From contig NZ_KB894606.1 of assembly GCF_000374545.1 (NCBI RefSeq), forward strand, positions 1 to 51,096: a DNA stretch of 51,096 nucleotides, read 5' to 3'. How positions within the stretch are numbered: position 1 is the first letter of the stretch; every line of letters begins with the position of its first letter. The position numbers and the translations under genes are program-made. Positions 16,470 to 24,412 of this stretch are shown piece by piece. The DNA comes from Anaeromusa acidaminophila DSM 3853 (lineage in GTDB: Bacteria > Bacillota > Negativicutes > Anaeromusales > Anaeromusaceae). The notes beneath the pieces were generated by a model, which was not told the origin of the DNA, searched no databases, and worked only from the letters and a program-made list of their open reading frames with translations.

Positions 16470-17549
16470 TCATTTCCCAAAGGAAATGCCTAAATTTTTG
16501 GCGGTTTGTACAAGGTCTCCTTCAATGGGGACGGTTTTAAGCTCTCCAATGGCCATTGCTAAGGGGACGGATACTATTTCAGAGCCGTGCAGCGCAGTCA
16601 TGCAGCCAAATTTTCCATCTAACAGGCATTGGACGGCCGCTGTTCCGTAGCGAGAGGCCAAAAGACGGTCGAAGGCCGTAGGTGAGCCGCCACGCTGCAG
16701 GTGCCCTAGGATGGTAACCCGTGTTTCCAAAGTAGTAAGCTCTTCAATTTCATGAGCCAAACGGTGGCTGACGCCTCCTAAACGCTGCGGATCAGGGCTG
16801 CCCTCTACTACGCGTTGGATGGTATAGTCGCCGCCCAGCGGTTTGGCCCCTTCGGCTACGACGATGATACTAAAACTTTTTCCGGAAGAACGACGCTTTT
16901 TGATGGCCGTGATGATTTTTTTGATATCATAGGGGATTTCGGGGATTACAATTACATCGGCTCCCCCGGCAATGCCAGCCTGCAAAGCAATCCAACCGGT
17001 GTAGCGTCCCATTACTTCCAAAAGCATGACTCGGTGGTGAGATTCGGCGGTAGTATGCAATTTGTCGAGGGCGTCTACGGCGGTAGTGACAGCAGACTCA
17101 AAGCCAAACGTGTAGTCTGTAGCGGATAAATCATTGTCAATGGTCTTGGGGACGCCGACTATGGGAACGCCTAAAGCGGCAAACTGGCTGGCAATATGCA
17201 AGGAGCCGTCGCCGCCGACGACGATAAGGCCGTCGATTTCCCATTGTTTCAAATGGTCCAGAACATCTTGGCTTTTATCGACATAGGCGCACTTTTCATT
17301 GCTTTTACAGGCATAAGAAAAAGGATTGTCTCGGTTGGTTGTGCCTAAGATGGTGCCGCCCCGATGTAAAAGACCGCTGACGCTTTGGAGCGTTAAACGC
17401 AAAGTGTTTCCATGAATTAAACCGGAAAAACCATTTTTTATGCCGGTGACTTTAATGTTATGCTGTGAGGCCATTTTAACAACGCTGCGGATCACTGCGT
17501 TTAGTCCGGGGCAATCGCCGCCGCCGGTAAGAATCGCTATATGTTTCAT
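16470..17549 (-). CDS. pfkA: 6-phosphofructokinase
   Basis: 359 residues. Phosphorylates fructose-6-phosphate in glycolysis. Seen: GGGDCPGLNAVIR at the N-terminus, VVGGDGSLHIA, PKTIDNDLSATDYTFGF, EVMGRYTGWIA and GHLQRGGSPTAFDR. Glycine in GGDGS at the position equivalent to E. coli 104 points to ATP as donor, while lysine in PKTIDND (equivalent 124) is the residue typical of PPi enzymes and of the mixed group III; so this is likely an ATP-using group III enzyme. The start is set by AAAGGAGC before ATG at 17549; a longer in-frame extension upstream has no support. Divergent from the decarboxylase gene. Confidence 0.93.
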   Translation of the reverse strand: MKHIAILTGGGDCPGLNAVIRSVVKMASQHNIKVTGIKNGFSGLIHGNTLRLTLQSVSGLLHRGGTILGTTNRDNPFSYACKSNEKCAYVDKSQDVLDHLKQWEIDGLIVVGGDGSLHIASQFAALGVPIVGVPKTIDNDLSATDYTFGFESAVTTAVDALDKLHTTAESHHRVMLLEVMGRYTGWIALQAGIAGGADVIVIPEIPYDIKKIITAIKKRRSSGKSFSIIVVAEGAKPLGGDYTIQRVVEGSPDPQRLGGVSHRLAHEIEELTTLETRVTILGHLQRGGSPTAFDRLLASRYGTAAVQCLLDGKFGCMTALHGSEIVSVPLAMAIGELKTVPIEGDLVQTAKNLGISFGK

Positions 17550-17649
17550 ACAGATGCTCCTTTTAATGGTATACTGAACAAGAAGTTCTTCATAAATGTG
17601 AGGTTTTCCTCTGTTTATGTCAAGGATGATGAAATAGCGAGGAGAATAT

Positions 17650-19098
17650 ATGGGGCAAAACTGCTTGCCTTTGGTAAAGGCGCTAAAACAGTATATAGAT
17701 GAGAATGCGTTACGCCTGCATATGCCGGGACATAAAGGCGGGCTGGGAGCGCCGGCGCCAGCGCAGGAACTGCTTGGTTCCAAATTATGGCAGGCGGATG
17801 TGACGGAGATCGACGGCCTGGATGATTTGCAAGAGCCGGAAGGCTGTATTGCTGAATCGCAAAGACTGTTGGCCGATCTGTATGGAGCGGCAGCTTCTTT
17901 TTTTCTGGTTAATGGCAGCAGCGTTGGTATTGCAGCGTTGCTTTTAACCTGCCTGCAGCCTGGGGATGAAATCCTGGTGCCGCGCAATGCACATCGTGCT
18001 GTCTTATCTGGCTTGATCGTATCCGGGGCTAAGCCGGTTTTTATACAGGTACGTCAGGACGAAGAAAGCGGCGTGCCCCTGGGGCTGGATGCAGCAGATT
18101 TTTTACAAGCCGTGGAGAAGCATCCCCAGGCTAAGGCTGCTTTTTTTGTTAATCCGACCTATCAAGGCGTAACCGGTGATTTAGGGACGATGATTCGAAT
18201 TTGCCATAAGCATGGTCTGCTGTCCCTGGTCGATGAAGCTCATGGCGTTCATTTTCCGTGGCTGCCGAATGGCTCTTTGCCCATGGCTTTATCTAGCGGC
18301 GCAGACGCTTGCGTGCAAAGCGCGCATAAGCTGGCCGGAGCGTTGACGCAAAGCGCTTGGCTTCATGTGGGGCAAGGGAGCGGACTGGATACAGGGCGGC
18401 TGAAAAGCGCCTTGCAGTGGCTGCAGTCTTCTAGTCCTAGCTATCTGCTGATGGCCTCTTTGGACGCGGCGCGTTGGCAATTGGCCCAAGAAGGAAAAGA
18501 AAGGCTCCGCCGGCTTTGGGAGCGGGCGGAGCAGTTGCGCCGCCGCTGGCAAGCTTTGGCGGGCGTAGATATAGTTGGCGGCGTGGATGGAATTCTACCC
18601 AAACCATTTCAAATGGATATTACGAAAGTTACGCTGGCTGTACAGGGCTGGTCAGGGCATGCTGCAGCCGCCCAATTGAGGCGTCAGGGTATTGCAGTGG
18701 AATGGGCGGATGCACAGCGGCTGTTGCTGTTGCTGTCCCTGGCTGATGTTAAGCAGGACTGGGAGCGATTGGAACAAGCTTTGTCTCAACTAGTGCAGTT
18801 GCCGGCTCCTGGCGATTTTTCACAAAAAAATATAACGCTGCCGCCGGTCCCGCCGCAGCGGTTGACGCCGCGAGAAGCGGCGCTAGCAACGTATCACAGC
18901 GTATTGCTGTCAGAAGCGCAAGGGTTGATCGCAGGAGAAGCAATTACTCCCTATCCGCCTGGGATCCCCCTCGTTTTACCAGGAGAGGAATTGACGGCGG
19001 AAGTGCTTGCTTGGATTGAAGCCTGTAAGCGTCAAGGCCAGCATATGTCAGGCATGGCAGATACTACTTTGGAGACGATAAGGGTGGTATGGAAATGA
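17650..19098 (+). CDS. Orn/Lys/Arg decarboxylase family (YaaO-like, PLP-dependent)
   Basis: 482 residues, fold-type I PLP enzyme. Family marks: LRLHMPGHKGG near the N-terminus, VNGSSVGIAALLL, VDEAHGVHFPW, and the PLP lysine in QSAHKLAGALTQSA. The C-terminal domain ends with GEAITPYPPGIPLVLPGE, typical of this family. Substrate (arginine, lysine or ornithine) cannot be assigned by eye. The gene overlaps tmk by ten bases, the same order as yaaO-tmk in B. subtilis. It could feed polyamine synthesis together with the SpeD-like protein encoded 9 kb away; that link is inference. Good site: GCGAGGAG before ATG. Confidence 0.9.
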   Translation: MGQNCLPLVKALKQYIDENALRLHMPGHKGGLGAPAPAQELLGSKLWQADVTEIDGLDDLQEPEGCIAESQRLLADLYGAAASFFLVNGSSVGIAALLLTCLQPGDEILVPRNAHRAVLSGLIVSGAKPVFIQVRQDEESGVPLGLDAADFLQAVEKHPQAKAAFFVNPTYQGVTGDLGTMIRICHKHGLLSLVDEAHGVHFPWLPNGSLPMALSSGADACVQSAHKLAGALTQSAWLHVGQGSGLDTGRLKSALQWLQSSSPSYLLMASLDAARWQLAQEGKERLRRLWERAEQLRRRWQALAGVDIVGGVDGILPKPFQMDITKVTLAVQGWSGHAAAAQLRRQGIAVEWADAQRLLLLLSLADVKQDWERLEQALSQLVQLPAPGDFSQKNITLPPVPPQRLTPREAALATYHSVLLSEAQGLIAGEAITPYPPGIPLVLPGEELTAEVLAWIEACKRQGQHMSGMADTTLETIRVVWK

Positions 19099-19775
19099 GA
19101 AAAGGAAAACTTCTAATTTTAGAAGCAGGCGATGGCTGTGGTAAAGCTACGCAGACGCGTTTGTTAGTGGAGGCGCTGATCAAAGAGGGGCATAAGGTGC
19201 GTAAGGTGTCCTTCCCGAATTATGACAGTCCTGCTGCTGGGGCGATCAAGATGTATTTGGCAGGGGAATTTGGAAAACACGCGGCTGATGTCAATCCCTA
19301 TGCGGCTGCTTCGTTTTATGCCGTTGATCGTTTTGCGTCTTATCATACGGACTGGGGCGAATTTTATCGCCAAGGCGGCATTGTTATCGCCGATCGTTAC
19401 GCAACGTCCAATATGGTGCATCAAGCGGTCAAAGTGCCGCCAGGAGAGCAAAGAGAGGCTTTTTTGAAATGGCTGTGGGAGTTGGAATTTGAAAAATTCT
19501 CCCTGCCGGTGCCGGATGCGGTCTTCTTTTTGGATGTTCCGCCTGCGCTCAGTACCGCATTGATTGCCGCTAGAGAAAGCGAGCAGCGCAAACGGGATAT
19601 TCATGAGCAAGATACGGCATATTTGGACGCGTGTTACTCTTTATACCGACAATTGGCTATACAATATGGTTGGCAGCAAGTGAACTGCGCTCCCCAAGGA
19701 AAATTGCGCTGCATTGAAGAAATTCACAGAGAAATTTTAAATAGAGCCTTGGAGCTTTGCTCTTGGGACCGTTAA
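19089..19775 (+). CDS. tmk: Thymidylate kinase (dTMP kinase)
   Basis: 228 residues. Phosphorylates dTMP to dTDP. The P-loop is EAGDGCGKATQ (about residues 12-22): the residue after the lysine is alanine rather than the usual Ser/Thr, as in a clostridial-type subgroup and reminiscent of adenylate kinase GKGTQ. FPNYDSP, VDRFASY and IADRYATSNMVHQ are the substrate segments. It is longer than E. coli Tmk. The start overlaps the decarboxylase gene; its 3' end overlaps the small reverse gene by four bases. Confidence 0.92.
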   Translation: MEMRKGKLLILEAGDGCGKATQTRLLVEALIKEGHKVRKVSFPNYDSPAAGAIKMYLAGEFGKHAADVNPYAAASFYAVDRFASYHTDWGEFYRQGGIVIADRYATSNMVHQAVKVPPGEQREAFLKWLWELEFEKFSLPVPDAVFFLDVPPALSTALIAARESEQRKRDIHEQDTAYLDACYSLYRQLAIQYGWQQVNCAPQGKLRCIEEIHREILNRALELCSWDR

Positions 19776-20002
19776 AAAGAGCGACGGCCCATACGGGGGT
19801 GCTGCACCGGACGCAAAGAAAGACGGGCCGCTAAGCGAGCTGCTTCTTCTAAAGGAAGGTCTTGGCGTGATTCTTGAGATTCAAAAATACAGACGCCTGG
19901 TTCGCTACCCACTTCTCCTGCGGGCAAATAAACATACTCTTGATTTGTCGTATCTCCATAAATAATGCCGGCTAATAGTTCGCCGGCGATCATGCGGCTC
20001 AT
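19772..20002 (-). CDS. Hypothetical protein, 76 residues
   Basis: Family not recognised. The 76-residue product starts MSRMIAGELLAGIIYGD, has an acidic centre and ends with a basic RPVQHPRMGRRSF tail. Evidence that it is real: AAAAAAAGGAGG five bases before the ATG and an extended -10 promoter (TGCTATAAT) upstream on the same strand. It lies reversed exactly where B. subtilis has yaaQ (darA), and is unrelated to it as far as I can see. It overlaps the tmk stop by four bases. Confidence 0.65.
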   Translation of the reverse strand: MSRMIAGELLAGIIYGDTTNQEYVYLPAGEVGSEPGVCIFESQESRQDLPLEEAARLAARLSLRPVQHPRMGRRSF

Positions 20003-20034
20003 AAAAAGCCTCCTTTTTTTGCAGAATCGGACTA

Positions 20035-20043
20035 ATTATAGCA
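20035..20043 (-). promoter_or_regulatory. Extended -10 promoter for the 76-residue gene
   Basis: The reverse strand reads TGCTATAAT. The -35 is weak. Divergent from the yaaR promoter region. Confidence 0.5.
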
Positions 20044-20086
20044 TAACTTGTTTAATAGGCATATTTTCTCCGACGAGATGATTCGA

Positions 20087-20092
20087 TATAAT
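20087..20092 (+). promoter_or_regulatory. -10 element for the yaaR-holB-ricT operon
   Basis: TATAAT with a poor -35 (TTTTCT at 17 bases). It would give a leader of about 62 bases containing the interleaved inverted repeats at 20108-20147. Confidence 0.4.
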
Positions 20093-20107
20093 ATAAAAGT
20101 GTAACAA

Positions 20108-20147
20108 ACTGGCTGCTGTTCATGGAATCGCTTGCCAGTGGTTCCAT
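20108..20147 (+). promoter_or_regulatory. Candidate leader pseudoknot before yaaR
   Basis: ACTGGC (20108-20113) pairs with GCCAGT (20134-20139), and ATGGAA (20122-20127) pairs with TTCCAT (20142-20147). The two 6-base stems interleave as an H-type pseudoknot, and the last base touches the ribosome binding site AAGGAGG (20148-20154). Pairing is perfect in both, but function is inference. Confidence 0.35.
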
Positions 20148-20161
20148 AAGGAGGATGAACG

Positions 20162-20608
20162 ATGAAAATTGATCCGAGAGGCATTTCCTCCATTCCCTTG
20201 CCCAAGGAAAAAGAAAGCGGCCAGCGCGCCGAAAAAAGCGGGCGGAGTTTTTCCGCCAGTTTAAGCAAAGCCAATGACGACGGCTATATGGAACGCATGG
20301 GAAAACTGCTGGATGAAATTACGGCGCAAGGAGAGCAGTTAGGGCAAGTGCCGACCTATGGAGAACTAAAAAAGTACCGTCAACTGGTGCAACGCTTTGT
20401 AGGCGAAGCCGTAGGGCGCATGTACAATTTGCAATCGCAGACAGGATGGGACCGTTTTGGACGCCGGAAAGTATATACGCTGGTAAAACAGATCGATGAA
20501 AACTTATCCGGTTTGACGGAAGATGTGCGGCAGGGGCAGTCGCAGCAACTGGAAATCATGGGAAAACTGGATGCCATCCGCGGCATGCTGGTTGATCTTT
20601 ATACATGA
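20162..20608 (+). CDS. yaaR: YaaR family protein (DUF327)
   Basis: 148 residues. The conserved part (YMERMGKLLDEITAQGEQLG ... LKKYRQLVQRFV ... QTGWDRFGRRKVYTLVKQID) matches YaaR as encoded between tmk and holB in B. subtilis. The first 40 residues are basic and low in structure; the rest should be helical. Biochemical function is not established. The stop overlaps the holB start (ATGA), so they are translationally coupled. Confidence 0.87.
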   Translation: MKIDPRGISSIPLPKEKESGQRAEKSGRSFSASLSKANDDGYMERMGKLLDEITAQGEQLGQVPTYGELKKYRQLVQRFVGEAVGRMYNLQSQTGWDRFGRRKVYTLVKQIDENLSGLTEDVRQGQSQQLEIMGKLDAIRGMLVDLYT

Positions 20609-21612
20609 TACTGCGCTGGGATTCTTTAAAGGGACAAGAGGCTGCGACAGCTGCCTTGCAGCAGATGCTGCGCCAGGAACAATCGCCCCATGCTTTTTTA
20701 TTCACTGGTATTGAAGGAGTCGGCAAGAGGCTGGCGGCTAAGACGCTCATCGCAGCCTTATTATGCCAGGAAAACGACCGACCTTGCGGCATTTGCTCAT
20801 CTTGTCGGCAGGTGGAACTGGAGGAGCACGGCCAAATGCAAGTGCTGCGGCCAGAGGGAACAGCCATAAAAATCAGCCAAATACGCGAGCTGCTGCCGCG
20901 TTTGTTGCTGAGCGGCGGTCAGTCGCGTTTTTTTGTGCTTATTGACGGCGCTGAACTGATGAATCAGGAAGCGGCCAATAGCTTACTAAAGATGCTGGAA
21001 GAACCTCCGGCAGGAGTTTATTTTATGCTGTTGGCGCAACGGTTAGAACAATTACTGCCGACGGTGCGGTCTCGTTGTTGCTTGGTACCGTTACAGAAGT
21101 TAGCGACGCCGCTTCTTAATGACATGCTGCAAAGTCGTGGCTTTGCGCCGGAAGCAGCCGCATTGGCCTCTAGCGTGGCTGCAGGCAGTTTGGGAGAGGC
21201 GTTGCGATTTTTAGAAGAAGGACGACAGACACTGAGGGATGAGGTATGGCAGGCGCTGCAAGCCAGCGGCAAGGCGGCTTGGCGCCTAGGAGAGCTTTGG
21301 GGGAAAGAGGAGCGGCCGAAGGTTCAACTGCGATTGCGCTATCTTTCCTTGCTGTTACGTGATATGCTGGTACTGCGGCAACAAGCGGCGATACCATTGT
21401 TTCATCCGGATTTGGAGAGAGACTTGTATCAGGAGTCTCAGCAGTGGACGGATAAAGGATTGACGCAGGCTTTGCATGCCGTTGAGGAGACACGCAGAAA
21501 TATACGGTTTCACGCCGTGCTGCGGCTGGCCTTAGAGGCTTTGTGGCTTGCCGTGAGTGAAGCGAAGGAGGGTTCTGGTTTTTATGCCGAAGGTAATAGG
21601 CGTTCGTTTTAA
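20605..21612 (+). CDS. holB: DNA polymerase III delta' subunit
   Basis: 335 residues, clamp-loader AAA+ fold. Seen: P-loop region GIEGVGKR (about 35-42), a zinc knuckle with CQENDRPCGICSSC, DGAELMNQEAANSLLKMLEEPP (Walker B/sensor region) and the SRC-like segment TVRSRC. Delta' works with delta and tau/gamma to load the beta clamp. It overlaps yaaR by four bases and ricT by 29, consistent with a compact operon. Confidence 0.93.
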   Translation: MILRWDSLKGQEAATAALQQMLRQEQSPHAFLFTGIEGVGKRLAAKTLIAALLCQENDRPCGICSSCRQVELEEHGQMQVLRPEGTAIKISQIRELLPRLLLSGGQSRFFVLIDGAELMNQEAANSLLKMLEEPPAGVYFMLLAQRLEQLLPTVRSRCCLVPLQKLATPLLNDMLQSRGFAPEAAALASSVAAGSLGEALRFLEEGRQTLRDEVWQALQASGKAAWRLGELWGKEERPKVQLRLRYLSLLLRDMLVLRQQAAIPLFHPDLERDLYQESQQWTDKGLTQALHAVEETRRNIRFHAVLRLALEALWLAVSEAKEGSGFYAEGNRRSF

Positions 21613-22393
21613 AAAAGCGGGCAAGATTTATTATTTTGCTCCTAGCGAGGGAACACTGGCGTTAGGTGACGCGGTTATTGTGGAAACTGCTCGGGGGCTG
21701 GAATTTGGCGAAGTTGTCATACCGGTACGGGATGTGGAAGACGAAAGCGTAGTGCAGCCCTTGAAGTCGGTGCTGCGCAAGGCTAACCACAAGGATAAGG
21801 AAAAAGTCAAACAGAACAAGGCGAAGGAAGAGGAAGCCTTCAAGGTTTGTGAAAAAAAGATTGAAGAGCACAAACTGCCAATGAAATTGGTAGATGTAGA
21901 ATATACATTTGATGTGAATAAGATCATTTTTTATTTTACCGCTGACGGACGAATTGATTTCCGGGAACTTGTTAAGGATTTAGCAGCTGTATTCCGTACG
22001 CGGATTGAACTGCGTCAGATTGGCGTGCGAGACGAAGCCAAAATGATGGGCGGGATAGGCTGTTGCGGACGGCCCTTGTGCTGCGCTACGTTCTTGGGCG
22101 ATTTTGAACCTGTTTCTATTCGCATGGCCAAAGAACAAAATCTTTCTTTAAATCCTACAAAAATTTCTGGAATTTGCGGACGGTTGATGTGTTGCTTGAA
22201 GTATGAGAGCGATGGATATCGCAAATGCTGCAAGAAGGCGCAGCCTCCTAAAATAGGCAGTACCGTGATGACGCCGCAAGGCGAAGGTAAAGTGACTATT
22301 GTCAGTAATAACAAGCATATGGCGACGGTTGAATTGGCGGATCAGGGCGGTACCGTACAACTGTCCTGGGAAGAAGTGGCGGAAAAAGCATGA
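21584..22393 (+). CDS. ricT: RicT (YaaT, PSP1 domain), Fe-S regulator of the RicAFT complex
   Basis: 269 residues. The PSP1 domain opens with VIGVRFKKAGKIYYF. Cysteine clusters GCCGRPLCC and GICGRLMCCLKY, plus CC near the C-terminus, are the family's Fe-S ligands. In B. subtilis RicT with RicA and RicF promotes RNase Y-dependent mRNA maturation and affects sporulation, competence and biofilm formation. Start: a GTG at 21557 would add nine residues, but ATG at 21584 gives the family-typical N-terminus and sits behind AGGAGG. Its end overlaps the methyltransferase gene by four bases. Confidence 0.92.
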   Translation: MPKVIGVRFKKAGKIYYFAPSEGTLALGDAVIVETARGLEFGEVVIPVRDVEDESVVQPLKSVLRKANHKDKEKVKQNKAKEEEAFKVCEKKIEEHKLPMKLVDVEYTFDVNKIIFYFTADGRIDFRELVKDLAAVFRTRIELRQIGVRDEAKMMGGIGCCGRPLCCATFLGDFEPVSIRMAKEQNLSLNPTKISGICGRLMCCLKYESDGYRKCCKKAQPPKIGSTVMTPQGEGKVTIVSNNKHMATVELADQGGTVQLSWEEVAEKA

Positions 22394-23136
22394 TTGGCGT
22401 GCGCCTGCGCCGCTCGGAGCGGGTAGACGACTTAGGCCTGGGAGGGCTGCGTATTATACAGCATCCCAGGTCTTTTTGCTTTTCTCTGGATGCGGTATTG
22501 CTGGCGCATTTTGTACGGTTGCGGCCGCAAGACAAGGTGGTGGATTTGGGGGCTGGAAATGGCGCTATTTCCTTGCTGCTGGCGGCTCGAGGCGCTCGGA
22601 CCGTAGCTGCAGTGGAATTGGATAAAGCAGCAGCCAGCCGGGCCGCGCGGAGTGTCCAATTGAGCCGCCGCAGCAGTCAAATTCAAGTGTATTGCGGCGA
22701 TTATCGCCAGAAATTGCCGCAGATGCCAGGCGGTATTTGGGATATTGTGGTTGCGAATCCGCCTTATTTTCAGCCCGAAAGAGGGAAAGGCAGCGTAGAA
22801 AAGGGACTAGCTCGCCAGGAAGTGACGGCAACGTTGACTGACGTGCTGAAAGCAGCTCGACGTTTGGTTCGGTTTCGGGGGCGTGTGGCCTTGGTACATC
22901 GGGCGGATCGAATGGTGGATGTACTGACCGCGATGAGAGAGGCGAATTTGGAGCCTAAACGTTTGCAACTGGTGCAGCCCCGAGGGGCTGCTCCGGCGAA
23001 CTTGCTGTTGATAGAAGGCGTACATGGCGGAAAGCCGGGGTTGGAGGTACTGGCGCCGTTGGCGGTATACGAGGCCGACGGTTCCTATACGGCTCAATTG
23101 TGGGCCTGCTATGAGACTGCGCCGACGCAGATTTAA
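22390..23136 (+). CDS. tRNA1(Val) A37 N6-methyltransferase-like (YabB/TrmN6)
   Basis: 248 residues, SAM-dependent methyltransferase. VVDLGAGNGAISLLLAARG is the SAM motif I and VVANPPYFQP is the NPPY motif of N6-adenine methyltransferases. Order and length match B. subtilis YabB. It starts in the ricT stop (ATGA). In B. subtilis yabA precedes it; yabA is absent here. Confidence 0.88.
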   Translation: MIGVRLRRSERVDDLGLGGLRIIQHPRSFCFSLDAVLLAHFVRLRPQDKVVDLGAGNGAISLLLAARGARTVAAVELDKAAASRAARSVQLSRRSSQIQVYCGDYRQKLPQMPGGIWDIVVANPPYFQPERGKGSVEKGLARQEVTATLTDVLKAARRLVRFRGRVALVHRADRMVDVLTAMREANLEPKRLQLVQPRGAAPANLLLIEGVHGGKPGLEVLAPLAVYEADGSYTAQLWACYETAPTQI

Positions 23137-23157
23137 TGAAAACGAGGAGGATTGGCC

Positions 23158-24021
23158 ATGCATACGGGGATATTGTATTTATGCCCTACTCCCATTGGCA
23201 ATCTGGAGGATATTACTTTGCGCGCGCTGCGCGTGCTGCGGGAAGCCGATGTGGTAGCGGCGGAAGATACGCGTCATTCCCGCAAACTGCTCACGCACTT
23301 TGAAATTCATAAGCCCCTGGTAAGTTATCATGAGCACAATAAAGCGGAACGCGGCCCGGAGCTGTTGCAACGTCTGTTGGCGGGCGAAAGCATTGCTCTT
23401 GTTAGTGATGCAGGCATGCCTGGCATTGCCGACCCGGGAGCGGATCTTGTCAGGCTGGCGCTTGATGCAGGCGTGACGGTGATTCCGTTGCCAGGAGCCA
23501 ATGCGGCATTGACTTCTTTGATTGCATCCGGGCTTTCTAGTGAGCAATTTCAGTTTTTAGGTTTTTTGCCCAAAACAACAAAAAAAAGAAGGGCTCTTTT
23601 GGAAGAAGCCTCCGCATATCCCGGGACACTGATCTTTTATGAAGCTCCCCATCGGTTATTAGCCACTTTAAAGGAATTACAAGGCGCATTTGGTAATCGC
23701 CAGGCTGTGGCTGTAAGGGAGCTGACCAAAAAATTTGAGGAATTTGTACGAGGCGATTTGGTTTCTATAGAAGCGCATTTTAAGATGGTTCCGCCGCGAG
23801 GAGAATTTACACTGCTTTGTGCAGGCGCCGTGCATAACGAAATAGAGGCGGCGCTTGAGGCTGATCCTGTCTTGAAGCTGGCCGAAGCGATAGCGGAAGT
23901 AGGGCGCTTAGTGGCGGCGGGTGAAAATAAAAAAGACGCTATCCGAATGATAGCGTCTCAAAAGAAACTGAGCCGTCGTGATTTGTACCAAGCCGTCATC
24001 AAAGAGACTGCAGAAACTTAA
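23158..24021 (+). CDS. rsmI: 16S rRNA (cytidine1402-2'-O)-methyltransferase
   Basis: 287 residues, tetrapyrrole-methylase fold. Seen: LYLCPTPIGNLEDITLRAL, AAEDTRHSRKLL, VSYHEHN, VSDAGMPGIADPGADLV and EAPHRL, all RsmI marks. The start is ATG at 23158 with GAGGAGG seven bases upstream; TTG at 23152 is unlikely. It overlaps the convergent abrB by four bases at its 3' end. The GIY-YIG gene (yazA) found before it in B. subtilis is missing. Confidence 0.95.
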   Translation: MHTGILYLCPTPIGNLEDITLRALRVLREADVVAAEDTRHSRKLLTHFEIHKPLVSYHEHNKAERGPELLQRLLAGESIALVSDAGMPGIADPGADLVRLALDAGVTVIPLPGANAALTSLIASGLSSEQFQFLGFLPKTTKKRRALLEEASAYPGTLIFYEAPHRLLATLKELQGAFGNRQAVAVRELTKKFEEFVRGDLVSIEAHFKMVPPRGEFTLLCAGAVHNEIEAALEADPVLKLAEAIAEVGRLVAAGENKKDAIRMIASQKKLSRRDLYQAVIKETAET

Positions 24022-24263
24022 ATGGCCTCTCCAACAGAAAGGGCACATTGTTTGCAGACATTTTTGCCGCGGAAATTGGTAATGCCGTCTGCACTGCCGC
24101 AAAAAATGCAAGCGGGCTCGTATTTGCGCAAAACAATACGGTCGCTGTCAACGTAAATTTCCAAAGCGTCTTTTTCGGCGATGTCAAGAGTTCTGCGTAA
24201 TTCGATAGGCAGAACCACGCGACCGAGTTCATCCACTTTACGAACGATACCTGTAGATTTCAT
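24018..24263 (-). CDS. abrB: AbrB-family transition-state regulator with C-terminal Cys4 motif
   Basis: 81 residues. The N-terminal 50 residues are a near copy of the B. subtilis AbrB swapped-hairpin DNA-binding domain (STGIVRKVDELGRVVLPIE, KDALEIYVDSDRIVLRKY). The C-terminal half instead carries Cys52-x2-Cys55 and Cys70-x2-Cys73 (CIFC and CKQC), a likely zinc ribbon not present in the B. subtilis protein. It should repress transition-phase genes and probably itself. AAGGAGG precedes the ATG, and strong promoter elements lie upstream. Position between rsmI and metG is conserved. Confidence 0.92.
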   Translation of the reverse strand: MKSTGIVRKVDELGRVVLPIELRRTLDIAEKDALEIYVDSDRIVLRKYEPACIFCGSADGITNFRGKNVCKQCALSVGEAI

Positions 24264-24295
24264 GAGATAAATCCTCCTTGCTCAATCTAAGAAAA

Positions 24296-24324
24296 TCGAC
24301 AAATGAGAGAATGTCTTTTATAAT
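24296..24324 (+). promoter_or_regulatory. Sigma-A promoter for metG
   Basis: TCGACA (24296-24301), 17 bases, TATAAT (24319-24324). It gives a leader of about 280 bases before metG in which I see no T-box signature. The 24264-24611 gap otherwise holds the divergent abrB promoter and imperfect direct repeats. Confidence 0.6.
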
Positions 24325-24382
24325 AGAAAAGGTTCTTCTCTCAATCTAAAATCAGCGTAACAAAAATGAAAAATCCTGTCAA

Positions 24383-24412
24383 ATTAGAGAAATGTCACAA
24401 AAGGATTGTCAA
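24383..24412 (-). promoter_or_regulatory. Promoter for abrB
   Basis: On the reverse strand TTGACA (24412-24407), 18 bases, TCTAAT (24388-24383). A second TTGACA lies just downstream (about 24382-24377) with a weaker TACGCT -10, so tandem starts are possible. Confidence 0.6.
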
